DNA of 64,000 nucleotides from an uncultured Planctomycetota bacterium (GCA_900696465.1 CAADGE010000035.1:1-64000); one strand, 5' to 3'. Counted from the first letter of the stretch, positions 8,700-17,328 are shown. Translations and numbers: made by a program. Notes: a model not told the origin generated them from the letters alone.

Positions 8700-11600
8700 A
8701 TGTTCTCAAATCTGAGTGCTACCCCCCGTCTTACTCGTTTGCGCGCGCGGATCTGCGCGGCGGTGCTGTGCCTGGCTGCTTGTCTGCATCTTGCATGGAG
8801 CACCCCGCTCCGTGCGGCGGTGGACGTCTCGCTCAGTCCGCCGCTGACGGTCGTGCCGCTGACCTCGCTGAACCCGGCCCCGATCGTGCTGATCGACCTG
8901 CGGGTTCGCTCCACCAGCGGGTCCCCTGAGTGCTTCTCCTCGGTCGAAGCGATCATCAGCTACGACCCGACGAAGCTCCTCCTGCTCGGACGAACCAATG
9001 TCAATTCGGCCTTCAGTTGGTTCACCGATGGCTTCCTCTCCGACCCGGACGGCATCAACAACAACATCGGAGACGGCCTGGCCCTGTACTTCGGCTTCGG
9101 TTCCGGCAGCAGCAACTTCGCGACGCCGGCCGGCAACATCGCTACGACGCTGCGATTCCGCGTGCTGGCGCCGACAGATGGCACCACCGTCTCCCTGCTG
9201 GACAGCAGCGGCTCCAAGGCGGAGACCCGCGTCCTGGACTGCAACTTCGGTGACATCACCGGCGACATCTCCCAGTCCGCCGTCGTCAAGGTGGTGGACT
9301 GCCTCGCCGGCGGTGCGGACAGTGACGGCGACGGTTTTCCCGATACCTGCGACAACTGCCCGAACCATGCCAACCCTTTGCAGCAAGACAGCGATGGCGA
9401 TGGCGTCGGCGATGCCTGCGACGGCTGCCCGGATGATCCCGACAAGACCGAGCCGGGCGTCTGCGGTTGTGGCGAACCCGATAGCGATTCCGACAAGGAC
9501 GGCACACCCGACTGTGAAGATGGCTGTCCCGATGATCCTAACAAGACGGAACCCGGCGACTGCGGTTGCGGAGTGCCGGATACGGATTCCGACGGTGACG
9601 GTACGCCGGACTGCATCGACGGCTGTCCCAACGATCCGAACAAGACCGATCCCGGTGCCTGTGGTTGCGGCGTCAGCGATGACGACTCCGACAGCGATGG
9701 CACGCCGGACTGTGTCGACGGCTGTCCGGATGATCCCAACAAGACCGAGCCGGGCATCTGCGGCTGCGGCGTCAGCGATGCGGATTCTGACGGCGACGGC
9801 GTGCCGGATTGCCAGGACGGCTGCCCCGATGATCCCGACAAAACTGAACCGGGCATCTGCGGCTGCGGCGAGCCCGATACGGACTCGGATGGTGACGGCG
9901 TTCCCGATTGCGAAGACGGCTGTCCAGATGACCCCAAGAAATCCGAGCCGGGCTTCTGCGGCTGCGGTGAACCGGACACCGATTCCGACGGTGACGGTAC
10001 GCCGGACTGCGCCGATGGCTGCCCGGAAGATCCGGACAAGACCGAGCCGGGTTACTGCGGCTGCGGCGTCAGTGATGAGGATTCCGACAAGGACGGTACA
10101 CCGGATTGCGTCGACGGATGCCCCGATGATCCGAACAAGACCGAACCGGGTATCTGCGGTTGCGGCGAGTCCGATGACGACTCCGACAGCGACGGTACGC
10201 CCGACTGCCTCGACGGCTGTCCGGACGACCCGAACAAGACCGATCCGGGCATCTGTGGCTGCGGCAAGTCCGACGGTGATTCCGACAGCGACGGAGTGCC
10301 GGATTGCGAAGATGGTTGCCCCGACGATCCCAACAAGACCGAACCGGGCGCTTGCGGCTGCGGTGTGAGTGATGATGACTCCGACAGCGACGGCACACCC
10401 GACTGTCTCGATGGCTGCCCGGACGATCCGAACAAGACAGACCCCGGTGCATGTGGTTGCGGCAAACCGGATACAGATTCGGACGGCGATGGCACGCCGG
10501 ATTGCGCAGACGACTGCCCCGAGGATCCGAACAAGACGGAACCCGGTGCATGTGGTTGCGGCAAACCCGATACCGATTCTGACGGCGATGGTACGCCAGA
10601 TTGTGTTGACGGGTGTCCGGACGATCCCAACAAGACCGAGCCGGGCATCTGTGGCTGTGGAGAATCGGACGACGATTCCGACAGCGACGGCACACCGGAT
10701 TGCAACGACGGGTGTCCGGACGATCCCAACAAGACCGAGCCGGGCATCTGTGGCTGTGGAGAATCGGACGACGATTCCGACAGCGACGGCGTGCCGGATT
10801 GCGAAGATGGCTGCCCCGACGATCCCAACAAGACCGAGCCGGGCACCTGCGGCTGCGGTGTCAGTGATGATGACTCCGACAGTGACGGCACACCGGATTG
10901 CGAAGATGGCTGCCCCGACGATCCCAACAAGACCGAGCCGGGCGCCTGCGGCTGCGGTGTCAGTGACGATGACTCCGACAGCGACGGCACACCGGATTGC
11001 GAAGATGGCTGCCCCGACGATCCCAACAAGACCGAACCCGGCGTCTGTGGTTGCGGCGAACCGGATACGGATTCCGACGGTGACGGCACTCCGGACTGCA
11101 AGGACGGCTGCCCTGAGGACCCGGATAAGATCGAACCGGGCGCCTGCGGCTGCGGTGCGAGTGATGATGACTCCGACAGCGATGGCACGCCGGACTGCAT
11201 CGACGGCTGTCCGGACGATCCCAACAAGACCGAACCGGGCGCCTGCGGCTGCGGTGTCAGTGATGATGACTCCGACAGCGACGGCACACCGGACTGCAAT
11301 GACGGTTGTCCGGACGATCCGAATAAGACGGAGCCCGGCGTCTGTGGTTGCGGAAAGCCGGATACGGATTCCGACGGTGACGGCGTGCCCGATTGCGAAG
11401 ACGGTTGCCCCGATGATCCGAAGAAGACCGACCCCGGCGTGTGCGGGTGTGGCGAACCGGATACCGATTCGGACGGCGATGGCACGCCGGACTGCAAGGA
11501 TGGCTGCCCGGAAGACCCGGACAAGACCGAACCGGGCATCTGCGGCTGCGGCGTATCCGATGTCGACTCCGATAAAGACGGCGTACCGGATTGTCTCGAC

Positions 11601-11924
11601 GGCTGTCCGGATGATCCGAACAAGACGCAGCCCGGTATCTGCGGCTGCGGTGAGGACGACACGCTGGACAGCGACAAGGACGGCGTACCGGACTGCAACG
11701 ACGTCTGCCCGTTCAATGACTTCGGTATTCCGGTGCGTATCGACGGTCGTCCGAAGTTCGACATCAACGAAGACTGCGAAGTGAACCAATTGGATCTCGA
11801 CGTATGGATTGAGGAAGACGGCCTGCGTCCGCCGCCCTGCGGCGTCAGTACAGGCCTCGGCGCCGCGCTGACACTGGTCGGCTTCGCCGCGATGAAGGTG
11901 CGACTGCGCCGACGACGTCGGTAG
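8700..11924 (+). CDS. Secreted cohesin-like/TSP3-repeat protein with C-terminal membrane anchor
   Basis: A 1074-residue exported protein. An N-terminal signal peptide ends near residue 40 (T-P-L-R-A). Residues about 41-205 form a cohesin-like beta domain (SSVEAIISYDPTKLLLLG, then ATTLRFRVLA), clearly homologous to the start of the gene at 12029. Two classical TSP3 units follow. Then come 22 uninterrupted 33-residue units, with consensus EPGxCGCGxxDxDSDxDG and [15 protein letters not shown], plus a partial last unit. A dockerin-like loop (DINEDCEVNQLDLD) precedes a C-terminal GLGAALTLVGFAAM hydrophobic stretch and an Arg-rich tail. This tail resembles PEP-CTERM-type sorting signals but lacks a PEP motif. 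Likely a calcium-stiffened surface stalk. No catalytic residues were seen. Confidence 0.9.
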   Translation: MFSNLSATPRLTRLRARICAAVLCLAACLHLAWSTPLRAAVDVSLSPPLTVVPLTSLNPAPIVLIDLRVRSTSGSPECFSSVEAIISYDPTKLLLLGRTNVNSAFSWFTDGFLSDPDGINNNIGDGLALYFGFGSGSSNFATPAGNIATTLRFRVLAPTDGTTVSLLDSSGSKAETRVLDCNFGDITGDISQSAVVKVVDCLAGGADSDGDGFPDTCDNCPNHANPLQQDSDGDGVGDACDGCPDDPDKTEPGVCGCGEPDSDSDKDGTPDCEDGCPDDPNKTEPGDCGCGVPDTDSDGDGTPDCIDGCPNDPNKTDPGACGCGVSDDDSDSDGTPDCVDGCPDDPNKTEPGICGCGVSDADSDGDGVPDCQDGCPDDPDKTEPGICGCGEPDTDSDGDGVPDCEDGCPDDPKKSEPGFCGCGEPDTDSDGDGTPDCADGCPEDPDKTEPGYCGCGVSDEDSDKDGTPDCVDGCPDDPNKTEPGICGCGESDDDSDSDGTPDCLDGCPDDPNKTDPGICGCGKSDGDSDSDGVPDCEDGCPDDPNKTEPGACGCGVSDDDSDSDGTPDCLDGCPDDPNKTDPGACGCGKPDTDSDGDGTPDCADDCPEDPNKTEPGACGCGKPDTDSDGDGTPDCVDGCPDDPNKTEPGICGCGESDDDSDSDGTPDCNDGCPDDPNKTEPGICGCGESDDDSDSDGVPDCEDGCPDDPNKTEPGTCGCGVSDDDSDSDGTPDCEDGCPDDPNKTEPGACGCGVSDDDSDSDGTPDCEDGCPDDPNKTEPGVCGCGEPDTDSDGDGTPDCKDGCPEDPDKIEPGACGCGASDDDSDSDGTPDCIDGCPDDPNKTEPGACGCGVSDDDSDSDGTPDCNDGCPDDPNKTEPGVCGCGKPDTDSDGDGVPDCEDGCPDDPKKTDPGVCGCGEPDTDSDGDGTPDCKDGCPEDPDKTEPGICGCGVSDVDSDKDGVPDCLDGCPDDPNKTQPGICGCGEDDTLDSDKDGVPDCNDVCPFNDFGIPVRIDGRPKFDINEDCEVNQLDLDVWIEEDGLRPPPCGVSTGLGAALTLVGFAAMKVRLRRRRR
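9450..11627 (+). repeat. 22 in-phase 99-bp tandem repeats
   Basis: The unit beginning with the Glu/Asp-Pro-Gly codons recurs every 99 bp. It does so from 9450 to 11627 without any insertion or deletion, and a 23rd partial unit starts at 11628. Some neighbours are almost identical. The stretch at 10618-10689 reappears at 10717-10788. Such an array is prone to unequal recombination and is a likely site of copy-number variation and of assembly error. Confidence 0.9.
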
Positions 11925-11981
11925 GACGAATTCCGAGTCGTCCGTGCCCGAGATTCGATGACTAAAACGAAGAACCGATGC

Positions 11982-12012
11982 CCTGCCGGCGTCCAACTCG
12001 GGCGCCGGCAGG
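11982..12012 (+). terminator. Hairpin just before the next TSP3 gene (terminator-like or attenuator)
   Basis: CCTGCCGGCG (11982-11991) pairs with CGCCGGCAGG (12003-12012) around an 11-nt loop. No T-run follows. The ribosome site GGAG (12017-12020) starts only 4 nt later, so the structure could modulate translation of the gene at 12029 as well as transcription from upstream. Confidence 0.4.
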
Positions 12013-12028
12013 AAATGGAGACGTTTTC

Positions 12029-13819
12029 ATGTTCATCAATGCTCGGGGAACGATCCGTACTTGCGCGCCGAAACGGTCTGTCCGCTGCCTTTCGATGATC
12101 TTTTCCGCCCTCGCCCTCCTCGGGTTCGGCACGGCTTCCGCAACCGCGGACGTCGACATTCAGCTATCACCGCCGCTGATGGTCATTCCGCTGGAGACCG
12201 GCAGCGCCCCGGTAATTCTGGTTCAGCTTCGGTTGCAGTCCGACAGTGGCTCTCCCGAGTGCTTCTCCTCCATCGAAGCGATCATCCATTACGACCCCGC
12301 CGTGTTGAAGCTGCTCGGCCGTACCAACAGCGGATCGAGTTACTCCTGGTTGACGGACGGCTTTCTTCTCGATCCCGATGGCCTTAACAACAACATCGCT
12401 GACGGCGAGGCCCTCTACTATGGCTTCACCTTCGGCGGTTCAAACGCCAACCCGCCGCCCGGTAACCTCGCCACCACCTTGCGCTTCGAAGTGCTGGCCC
12501 CCTCGGCAGGCACCGTGATCAGTCTGGCGCCTTCGGCGGGTGCTTCCTCCTTCACGCGCGTACTGGATTGTGATTTCGGAGAGAGCACCGGCGATATCTC
12601 AGCGACAACCACCGTACGGATCATCAGCTGTCCGAACATGGGCGCCGATACCGACGGCGATGGCTTCCGCGATGCCTGTGACAACTGCCCGACAGTTTCG
12701 AATCCGCTCCAGCAGGACAGCGACGGCGACGGCGTAGGCGATGCCTGCGACAACTGTCCGGATGATCCCAATCCCGACCAGGAAGACGCCGATTCTGATG
12801 GCATCGGTGATGCTTGCGACAATTGTCCGCTCGCGCCCAATGTGAATCAGGCAGATGCGGATTCGGACGGCGTGGGCGACGCTTGCGATAACTGCCCGCT
12901 CGACGCGAACCCGGATCAGGAAGACACCGACGACGACGGTGTCGGCGATGTGTGTGATAACTGCCCGAACACCGCGAACCCAGATCAGGCCGACAGCGAT
13001 TCGGACGGCCTTGGCGATGCCTGTGACAACTGCCCGTTCGTGTCGAACGTCGACCAGGCCGATGGCGACTCCGATGGCGTCGGCGATGCCTGCGACAACT
13101 GCCCGAACCATCCCAACCCCGATCAGGAGGACGCGGATTCCGACGGAACCGGCGACGCCTGCGACGGCTGCCCGGATGATCCCAACAAGACCGAGCCGGG
13201 CATCTGCGGCTGCGGCGAAGACGACTCACTCGACAGCGACAGCGACGGCGTGGTGGATTGTCTCGACAACTGCCCGTTCGTGCCCAACGCGAAACAGGAG
13301 GATGCCGATTCAGACGGCGTGGGTGACGCCTGCGATAATTGTCCAGGTGACTACAACCCGGATCAGGAAGACGCCGATACGGACGGCGTAGGCGACGCCT
13401 GCGACAACTGTCCGAATGATCCCAACCCCGATCAGGAAGATGCAGATGCCGACGGTCTCGGCGACGCCTGCGACAACTGCCCGAATGATCCCAACCCCGA
13501 TCAGGAAGATGCAGATGCCGACGGTCTCGGCGACGCCTGTGACAACTGTCCGCTTGTGCCCAACCCCGACCAGAAGGATTCCGACGGTGACGGCATGGGC
13601 GACGAATGCGACGTGTGTGTAAACCGCCGTCCGGGCGACGTCAACGGCGACAAGATCACCGACCTCGACGACATCGAGTTGTTCGTCATCGTGGCGCTGA
13701 ATCCGGAACTCTTCATCGGGTCGGATGAGTACTGCGCCGCAGATGTAAACGAGGACACGCTCGTGGACGGTCTCGATGTCCAGCCGTTCCTGGAACTGCT
13801 CCTGCAGTCCGGACCGTAG
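12029..13819 (+). CDS. Secreted cohesin-like/TSP3/dockerin-like protein
   Basis: A 596-residue exported paralogue of the gene at 8700. The ATG at 12029 is chosen because GGAG lies 8 nt upstream and a signal peptide (ending A-T-A near residue 40) follows directly. An upstream ATG at 11978 would place 17 residues in front and fall inside the hairpin. Residues about 41-200 are the cohesin-like domain ([18 protein letters not shown]). Residues about 204-527 are TSP3 repeats, mostly 23 residues long. Residues about 528-596 form a dockerin-like pair ([18 protein letters not shown] and [17 protein letters not shown]). Carrying both a cohesin-like and a dockerin-like end, it could act as an adaptor in an extracellular assembly. 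Binding is not shown by the sequence. Confidence 0.88.
   Translation: MFINARGTIRTCAPKRSVRCLSMIFSALALLGFGTASATADVDIQLSPPLMVIPLETGSAPVILVQLRLQSDSGSPECFSSIEAIIHYDPAVLKLLGRTNSGSSYSWLTDGFLLDPDGLNNNIADGEALYYGFTFGGSNANPPPGNLATTLRFEVLAPSAGTVISLAPSAGASSFTRVLDCDFGESTGDISATTTVRIISCPNMGADTDGDGFRDACDNCPTVSNPLQQDSDGDGVGDACDNCPDDPNPDQEDADSDGIGDACDNCPLAPNVNQADADSDGVGDACDNCPLDANPDQEDTDDDGVGDVCDNCPNTANPDQADSDSDGLGDACDNCPFVSNVDQADGDSDGVGDACDNCPNHPNPDQEDADSDGTGDACDGCPDDPNKTEPGICGCGEDDSLDSDSDGVVDCLDNCPFVPNAKQEDADSDGVGDACDNCPGDYNPDQEDADTDGVGDACDNCPNDPNPDQEDADADGLGDACDNCPNDPNPDQEDADADGLGDACDNCPLVPNPDQKDSDGDGMGDECDVCVNRRPGDVNGDKITDLDDIELFVIVALNPELFIGSDEYCAADVNEDTLVDGLDVQPFLELLLQSGP
12650..13610 (+). repeat. TSP3 coding repeats with a recent 69-bp duplication
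   Basis: Units encode [23 protein letters not shown], with a 69-bp period for most copies. Units 13412-13480 and 13481-13549 are identical except for two third-position changes near the end, which indicates a recent duplication. Confidence 0.8.
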
Positions 13820-14213
13820 GCGACGACCGCCACGCTGATCTTACAGACGCCGTTCCCGGGATCGTCGGCTAAAGCACTTTAACCTTTACCGTTGCGGTTG
13901 CTATTTGACCATGCCCATCGGGCTTGAATCGAGTAGGCAGGTGCAACGCACCTGTAATAAGGAATCCTGAAAAACTAATTCGACCCCAGCGGGGTCGAAT
14001 AACATGATGCCCATGCATTCCGGTGGCGACGCTGCGCTTGCCACCGGCTGCTGAGGTCCAGTCCTTTCGGACTAACAGTCGGCGACTGCTACCACTACAC
14101 TAAAATGCTGTATCAAAACTCCGGCAGTGCTGCATCTCTCGCGTAAGAAATGCCTTGCAGGCGTTCGCCGGCAATCGATCGGCTCGCATCGGTCGCTTAA
14201 GAAATGCATTCGG
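13820..14213. other. Intergenic region with palindromes, no gene
   Basis: No credible open frame is seen. The stretch lies between the 3' ends of a plus-strand gene and a minus-strand small lipoprotein. Its one notable content is the palindrome cluster at 13938-14088. No classical terminator with a T-run was found for the gene ending at 13819. Confidence 0.5.
13938..14088. repeat. Cluster of five short palindromes (REP-like)
   Basis: Within 151 bp there are five near-perfect hairpins. CAGGTGC-N3-GCACCTG is at 13938-13954 and CGACCCC-N3-GGGGTCG at 13981-13997. CCGGTGGC-N12-GCCACCGG is at 14020-14047, AGTCC-N4-GGACT at 14060-14073 and CAGTC-N3-GACTG at 14076-14088. The regular spacing recalls compound intergenic palindromic elements. 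Whether it recurs elsewhere in the genome cannot be seen here. Confidence 0.55.
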
Positions 14214-14330
14214 TCAGCGCTGCTCGGCGTCGTCTTCCGCGCGAAGCGCCTGCTCGTGTCGGTCGATGATATCCTGATCGTTGTGACAACCCGTCTGCAA
14301 ACACGCCGCACCGGCCAGAACCAGCAGCAT
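14214..14330 (-). CDS. Very small predicted lipoprotein (38 aa)
   Basis: A 38-residue frame starting MLLVLAGAACLQTGC has a good lipobox (LQTGC) with Cys at residue 15. A short hydrophilic, charged tail follows (HNDQDIIDRHEQ, then acidic). The start is uncertain: the ATG at 14330 has no clear ribosome site and no basic residue before the hydrophobic stretch, so an upstream non-ATG start is possible. It sits just downstream of a terminator on the same strand. The lipobox is the main support, and the call may be wrong. Confidence 0.4.
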   Translation of the reverse strand: MLLVLAGAACLQTGCHNDQDIIDRHEQALRAEDDAEQR

Positions 14331-14389
14331 CGCTATCGCACGGAATGTGTTTCCGACAACTCGCGATGGGTGGGACGCAGCGAAACGGC

Positions 14390-14424
14390 AAGAAGAAAAA
14401 GCCCGGGAAGCTCGCTCCCCGGGC
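14390..14424 (-). terminator. Rho-independent terminator
   Basis: On the minus strand GCCCGGG pairs with CCCGGGC around a 10-nt loop and is followed by TTTTTCTTCTT. It closes the LPP20/small-lipoprotein transcript 71 bp after the stop at 14496. Confidence 0.85.
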
Positions 14425-14495
14425 TTTCGAACAATTTGATGCGACAATCGTGCGTAGATCGCGTGCACTTGATTGCCTCACCCCGGGCGACCGAC

Positions 14496-14651
14496 TTACT
14501 CGACGATCATCGTCCCCGGTGACTGATCCTGCGGAGCGGACTCGCGCTGCTCCTGGGTTTCCTGTGTGGTCTTGTACTCATTCTCCGAACAGGCGGAGAA
14601 CGGCGCCGTCAGACAGACGACAAATGCAAGAATAAGGATTTTGCGAAACAT
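14496..14651 (-). CDS. Small predicted lipoprotein (51 aa)
   Basis: ATG at 14651, preceded by AAAGG at a spacing of 8 nt. The 51-residue product begins MFRKILILAFVVCLTAPFSA and has Cys at residue 21. That is a short type II-like signal with an imperfect lipobox (F-S-A-C). The mature part of about 30 residues is polar and rich in Gln and Glu. It starts 38 nt after the stop of the LPP20-repeat gene and ends before a strong terminator, so it is the last gene of that transcript. Function is unknown. Small lipoproteins in such positions can be accessory parts of envelope complexes, but this is inference. Confidence 0.65.
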   Translation of the reverse strand: MFRKILILAFVVCLTAPFSACSENEYKTTQETQEQRESAPQDQSPGTMIVE

Positions 14652-14689
14652 GGAATGAACCTTTCTCGATGTTGCTCAGGCGTCTGGCC

Positions 14690-16009
14690 TTATCGCATCT
14701 TCTGTACGCGGATGTAGGTGTGAACGACCTCCCAGATCTTCATGCCGGGCATTTCGACGACCACTGTCGCCGTGCCTTCGTCGTCATAGCGCGTGGACTT
14801 AACATACGCGCCCTGAAGATAGGCATTCAGTTGCGTATTGATCTGGTCGTGCTCGGCGACAAAGTCTCGAACCGTCGTCGACGAGTCGATCCGGAAACCC
14901 ATCACTTCCTCGCCCAGTCGGCGCTTGGCGTCCAGCTCCGCGGCCCGGGCAGCCATCAGCTTGCCCTGCGGTGTGCCCGCCTTGTCAGCCGGAGGAACGC
15001 CCATGCCCTCGGCACGAATCGGCTGAGCGGCCCAGTCGGGGATCGGGGTCGGCATGCTGCTCGCGACCGCCTGAATGGCCTGCGGTCGAGGTACGCCCAT
15101 GCCTACGGCGTCGAAGGTCTGGCTCTTGATGTGCTGCGTGACCTGCTCGATGTCTGAACCGGTCACCCGGTCTCCCTTGTAATGTCGCTTGTGCAGCGTC
15201 TTGATCGTGGTGATGACCGACTCGACCGGCACTTCGACGGTGACTTCGACAATCAGCTCGTCATGATGGAAATAGGGCTTGCCCACTTCGCGCGCGCCGA
15301 CCAGCATCCCCTGGGCCTCGGCATCAATCACGTCGGACTCGGCAACGAAGTCGCGCACGCGCGTCTCGCTTGTGACCCGAAGGCCCTTGATGCGCTCGAG
15401 CAGCTTTCGCTTGGCGTCCAGCGAGGCAGCCCGCTGGGCCATCAGCCGCTCCTGCGGCGGAATCGACTTCCAGATCGCCGGAATGGCCGGCTCCGGGGCC
15501 GTCACACCGCTGGGCATCGGCAGATCGCCGCCGGGTACATCGGGCGGAAGTTCGGGTCGGGGAACACCCATGCCGATGACCTGGACGACATCCTTCTGCA
15601 CGTAGCGCTTGATGCTCTCAAAATCCTCGGCCTTGAGGGTCTTGCCCTTGTAATGGCGTGAGTGAATCTGCTTGAGTTCTTCGATCACCCGGGCCACAGT
15701 GACTTCGGCCTCAATGCTGCAGGTGCCTTCGGAGTCCCACTTGGGCGTGCCGAACCGCACACCGCGAATGAACCCGTCAAAGTCCGTCCGGATCTGATCC
15801 GACTCGGCGACAAAATCGCGCACATACGTCTCCGAGGTGATCTGCAATCCCTGCACCGTCTCGCCGAGCTTCCGATAAGCGTCGGCCTCGGCCGCACGCT
15901 TGGCCAGCAGCTTGTTCTGCGCGTCACGCTGCGCGTCCTGCGCCAGGCAGATCGTCGGCAGCACCGCGAACGCCAGGAACATCGCCAGGGATGTAGCAGT
16001 TCGATTCAT
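14690..16009 (-). CDS. Exported protein with three LPP20-like repeats
   Basis: 439 residues, with GGGAG 8 nt before the ATG. A signal peptide covers residues 1-23 (ending C-L-A). Three homologous segments of about 120 residues follow. Each starts with a coiled A-x-R-A-A-x-x-D/A-A-x-R-K/R-L helix, then G-hydrophobic-x-I/V-x-S-x-T-x-V-R-D-F-V-A-E, and ends in a beta strand with E-V-T-V or V-V-E-M. The two linkers share GMGVPRP. This matches the LPP20 family (as in Helicobacter Lpp20 and Vibrio FlgP), usually single-copy outer-membrane lipoproteins. Here no lipobox is present, so it may be periplasmic. It lies 108 bp downstream of a CsgG-like lipoprotein gene and 38 bp upstream of a small lipoprotein, probably one transcript. 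Confidence 0.82.
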   Translation of the reverse strand: MNRTATSLAMFLAFAVLPTICLAQDAQRDAQNKLLAKRAAEADAYRKLGETVQGLQITSETYVRDFVAESDQIRTDFDGFIRGVRFGTPKWDSEGTCSIEAEVTVARVIEELKQIHSRHYKGKTLKAEDFESIKRYVQKDVVQVIGMGVPRPELPPDVPGGDLPMPSGVTAPEPAIPAIWKSIPPQERLMAQRAASLDAKRKLLERIKGLRVTSETRVRDFVAESDVIDAEAQGMLVGAREVGKPYFHHDELIVEVTVEVPVESVITTIKTLHKRHYKGDRVTGSDIEQVTQHIKSQTFDAVGMGVPRPQAIQAVASSMPTPIPDWAAQPIRAEGMGVPPADKAGTPQGKLMAARAAELDAKRRLGEEVMGFRIDSSTTVRDFVAEHDQINTQLNAYLQGAYVKSTRYDDEGTATVVVEMPGMKIWEVVHTYIRVQKMR

Positions 16010-16117
16010 GTTCGAGTCTCCCGTAAGTAAGAGGAACCGTGCTCGTTACGCTGATCTCATCTCGCCGGCGCAACCGTCGGCGCGAACGCATGCAGTGAAC
16101 GCTCGCCCTGCACGGCA

Positions 16118-17155
16118 TCAGCCGGCACGGGAGACACGCTGAATCGCCGCGTTGTAAGCGGCATTATCCGTCTTGAAGGACTGCGCCATCTTGTAGTACT
16201 TCCGGGCATCATCGTAGCGCTTGAGCTTCTCGCAGGCCACGCCCGCGCCGAAGAGCGATTTGTGATCGGTGCCGTCCGCGGCGATCGCCTGCTTGAAGCT
16301 GCCGAGGGCCGCCTCGTAGTCTTCCATGATCAGGGCGCGGACACCGGCGACGCTGTCTTCATTGCTCGAATGTTCGACGCGAATTTCCTCCGAAAACTCG
16401 ACCGGTATGAACTTGCAGAGAAACTCCTTCGCCTGCTGCTCGATGATCGCCCCGATGGCCCGGTCCCGCGGCGTCATGTCCGCTTCCGTCTTGCTCGAAC
16501 CAAAGAAGAAGCCCGACTTGGTGTTCTCGAAGTGCTGCGACGGCATGGCATTGTGCGATACAATTATGTCGTTCGTCGCCGGGTCCTTGAGCTGGAACTG
16601 GCACGTGACCGTGATATTTCGTGCCTCCTCATCCACCTCCGTCGAGTCCACGCCGCCGCCACCGTATCCGCCGCGCGACCAGCCGCCGCCGAAGACCGAC
16701 ATGGCATCGATCGTGCGCTTCTTGCCCACCTGCTTGTCGATCTTGATCGTCACCTTGCTCGTCAGGATCGCCTTGGCGCCCTGGAGCTGTGCGGCCCCCA
16801 TGGCATCGCCGCTGTCAGTTACGCCCGCTGAGGCCAGGTCCTTCTCGCCCATGGCAAACTTCAGATGCTCTCGATCCACCAGCTTAAAGGGCATGTGATA
16901 CTTCTCGCGTGCCTGCTCCAGATAATGCTGCAGCATATCCGCCGTCATGCTCGACCATTTCGCCTGATCAACCTGAGCATCCGACTCGTCCATCCGGGCA
17001 TTCAGCACGGCGACCTGCATGTACTGCTCGCTGAGAACCGTCTTCGGCTGGGTGCGCTCGTTGAACGACACCGTGGCAATCTGCGACTTCGGGGTGCAAC
17101 CTGCAAAAACGGCGAGAACCAGACACGATGCAACACCGGCGATGACTGACTTCAT
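16118..17155 (-). CDS. CsgG-like/TPR lipoprotein
   Basis: 345 residues. The ATG at 17155 is preceded by AAGGAG and begins a clear lipoprotein signal (MKSVIAGVASCLVLAVFAGC, lipid Cys at 20). The middle part resembles CsgG/FlgO-type proteins: a strand around VAVLNARMD, a helix, then GAKAILTSKVTI followed by a strand ending VTCQFQLKDPATNDII. A Gly-rich loop (VFGGGWSRGGYGGGG) interrupts it. The last 90 residues are TPR-like helices (Y-E-A-A-L-G-S-F-K-Q-A-I-A-A-D-G). CsgG family members form or assist outer-membrane export pores. Full pore-forming transmembrane strands are not obvious here, so an assembly factor is equally possible. Pairing with an LPP20 protein supports an envelope role. Confidence 0.68.
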   Translation of the reverse strand: MKSVIAGVASCLVLAVFAGCTPKSQIATVSFNERTQPKTVLSEQYMQVAVLNARMDESDAQVDQAKWSSMTADMLQHYLEQAREKYHMPFKLVDREHLKFAMGEKDLASAGVTDSGDAMGAAQLQGAKAILTSKVTIKIDKQVGKKRTIDAMSVFGGGWSRGGYGGGGVDSTEVDEEARNITVTCQFQLKDPATNDIIVSHNAMPSQHFENTKSGFFFGSSKTEADMTPRDRAIGAIIEQQAKEFLCKFIPVEFSEEIRVEHSSNEDSVAGVRALIMEDYEAALGSFKQAIAADGTDHKSLFGAGVACEKLKRYDDARKYYKMAQSFKTDNAAYNAAIQRVSRAG

Positions 17156-17328
17156 GAGTGATTTCTCCTTCGAAGGACAAGGTTTCGTGGCCAAAGGTTA
17201 GGGTGGTGTGTATTCTTCTGCCTGACCACCCATTCGCGAAAATCCGATTCAGGTTGCCGGGATGTCGGTCGGTCAGGAAGGCGGCAACCCTCACCCTCCT
17301 GGCTGCACGGGGCATTCCGCTTGTTTGT

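Noticed and set aside
10052-11767. 571-codon antisense frame of Ser/Gln/Pro repeats (also 8960-10039)
   Set aside because: Another phase of the same repeat array, with no start signal and low-complexity translation.
8706-11996. 1096-codon open frame antisense to the 1074-aa TSP3 gene
   Set aside because: It exists because the 99-bp repeat keeps the same codons in phase, so stops are absent by repetition. Its translation is a monotonous Ala/Val/Ile/Arg repeat with no domain, and the plus strand has the signal peptide, ribosome site and known motifs.
14072-14311. 79-codon minus-strand frame
   Set aside because: Overlaps the palindrome cluster and the small lipoprotein frame; Arg/Thr-rich with no motif.
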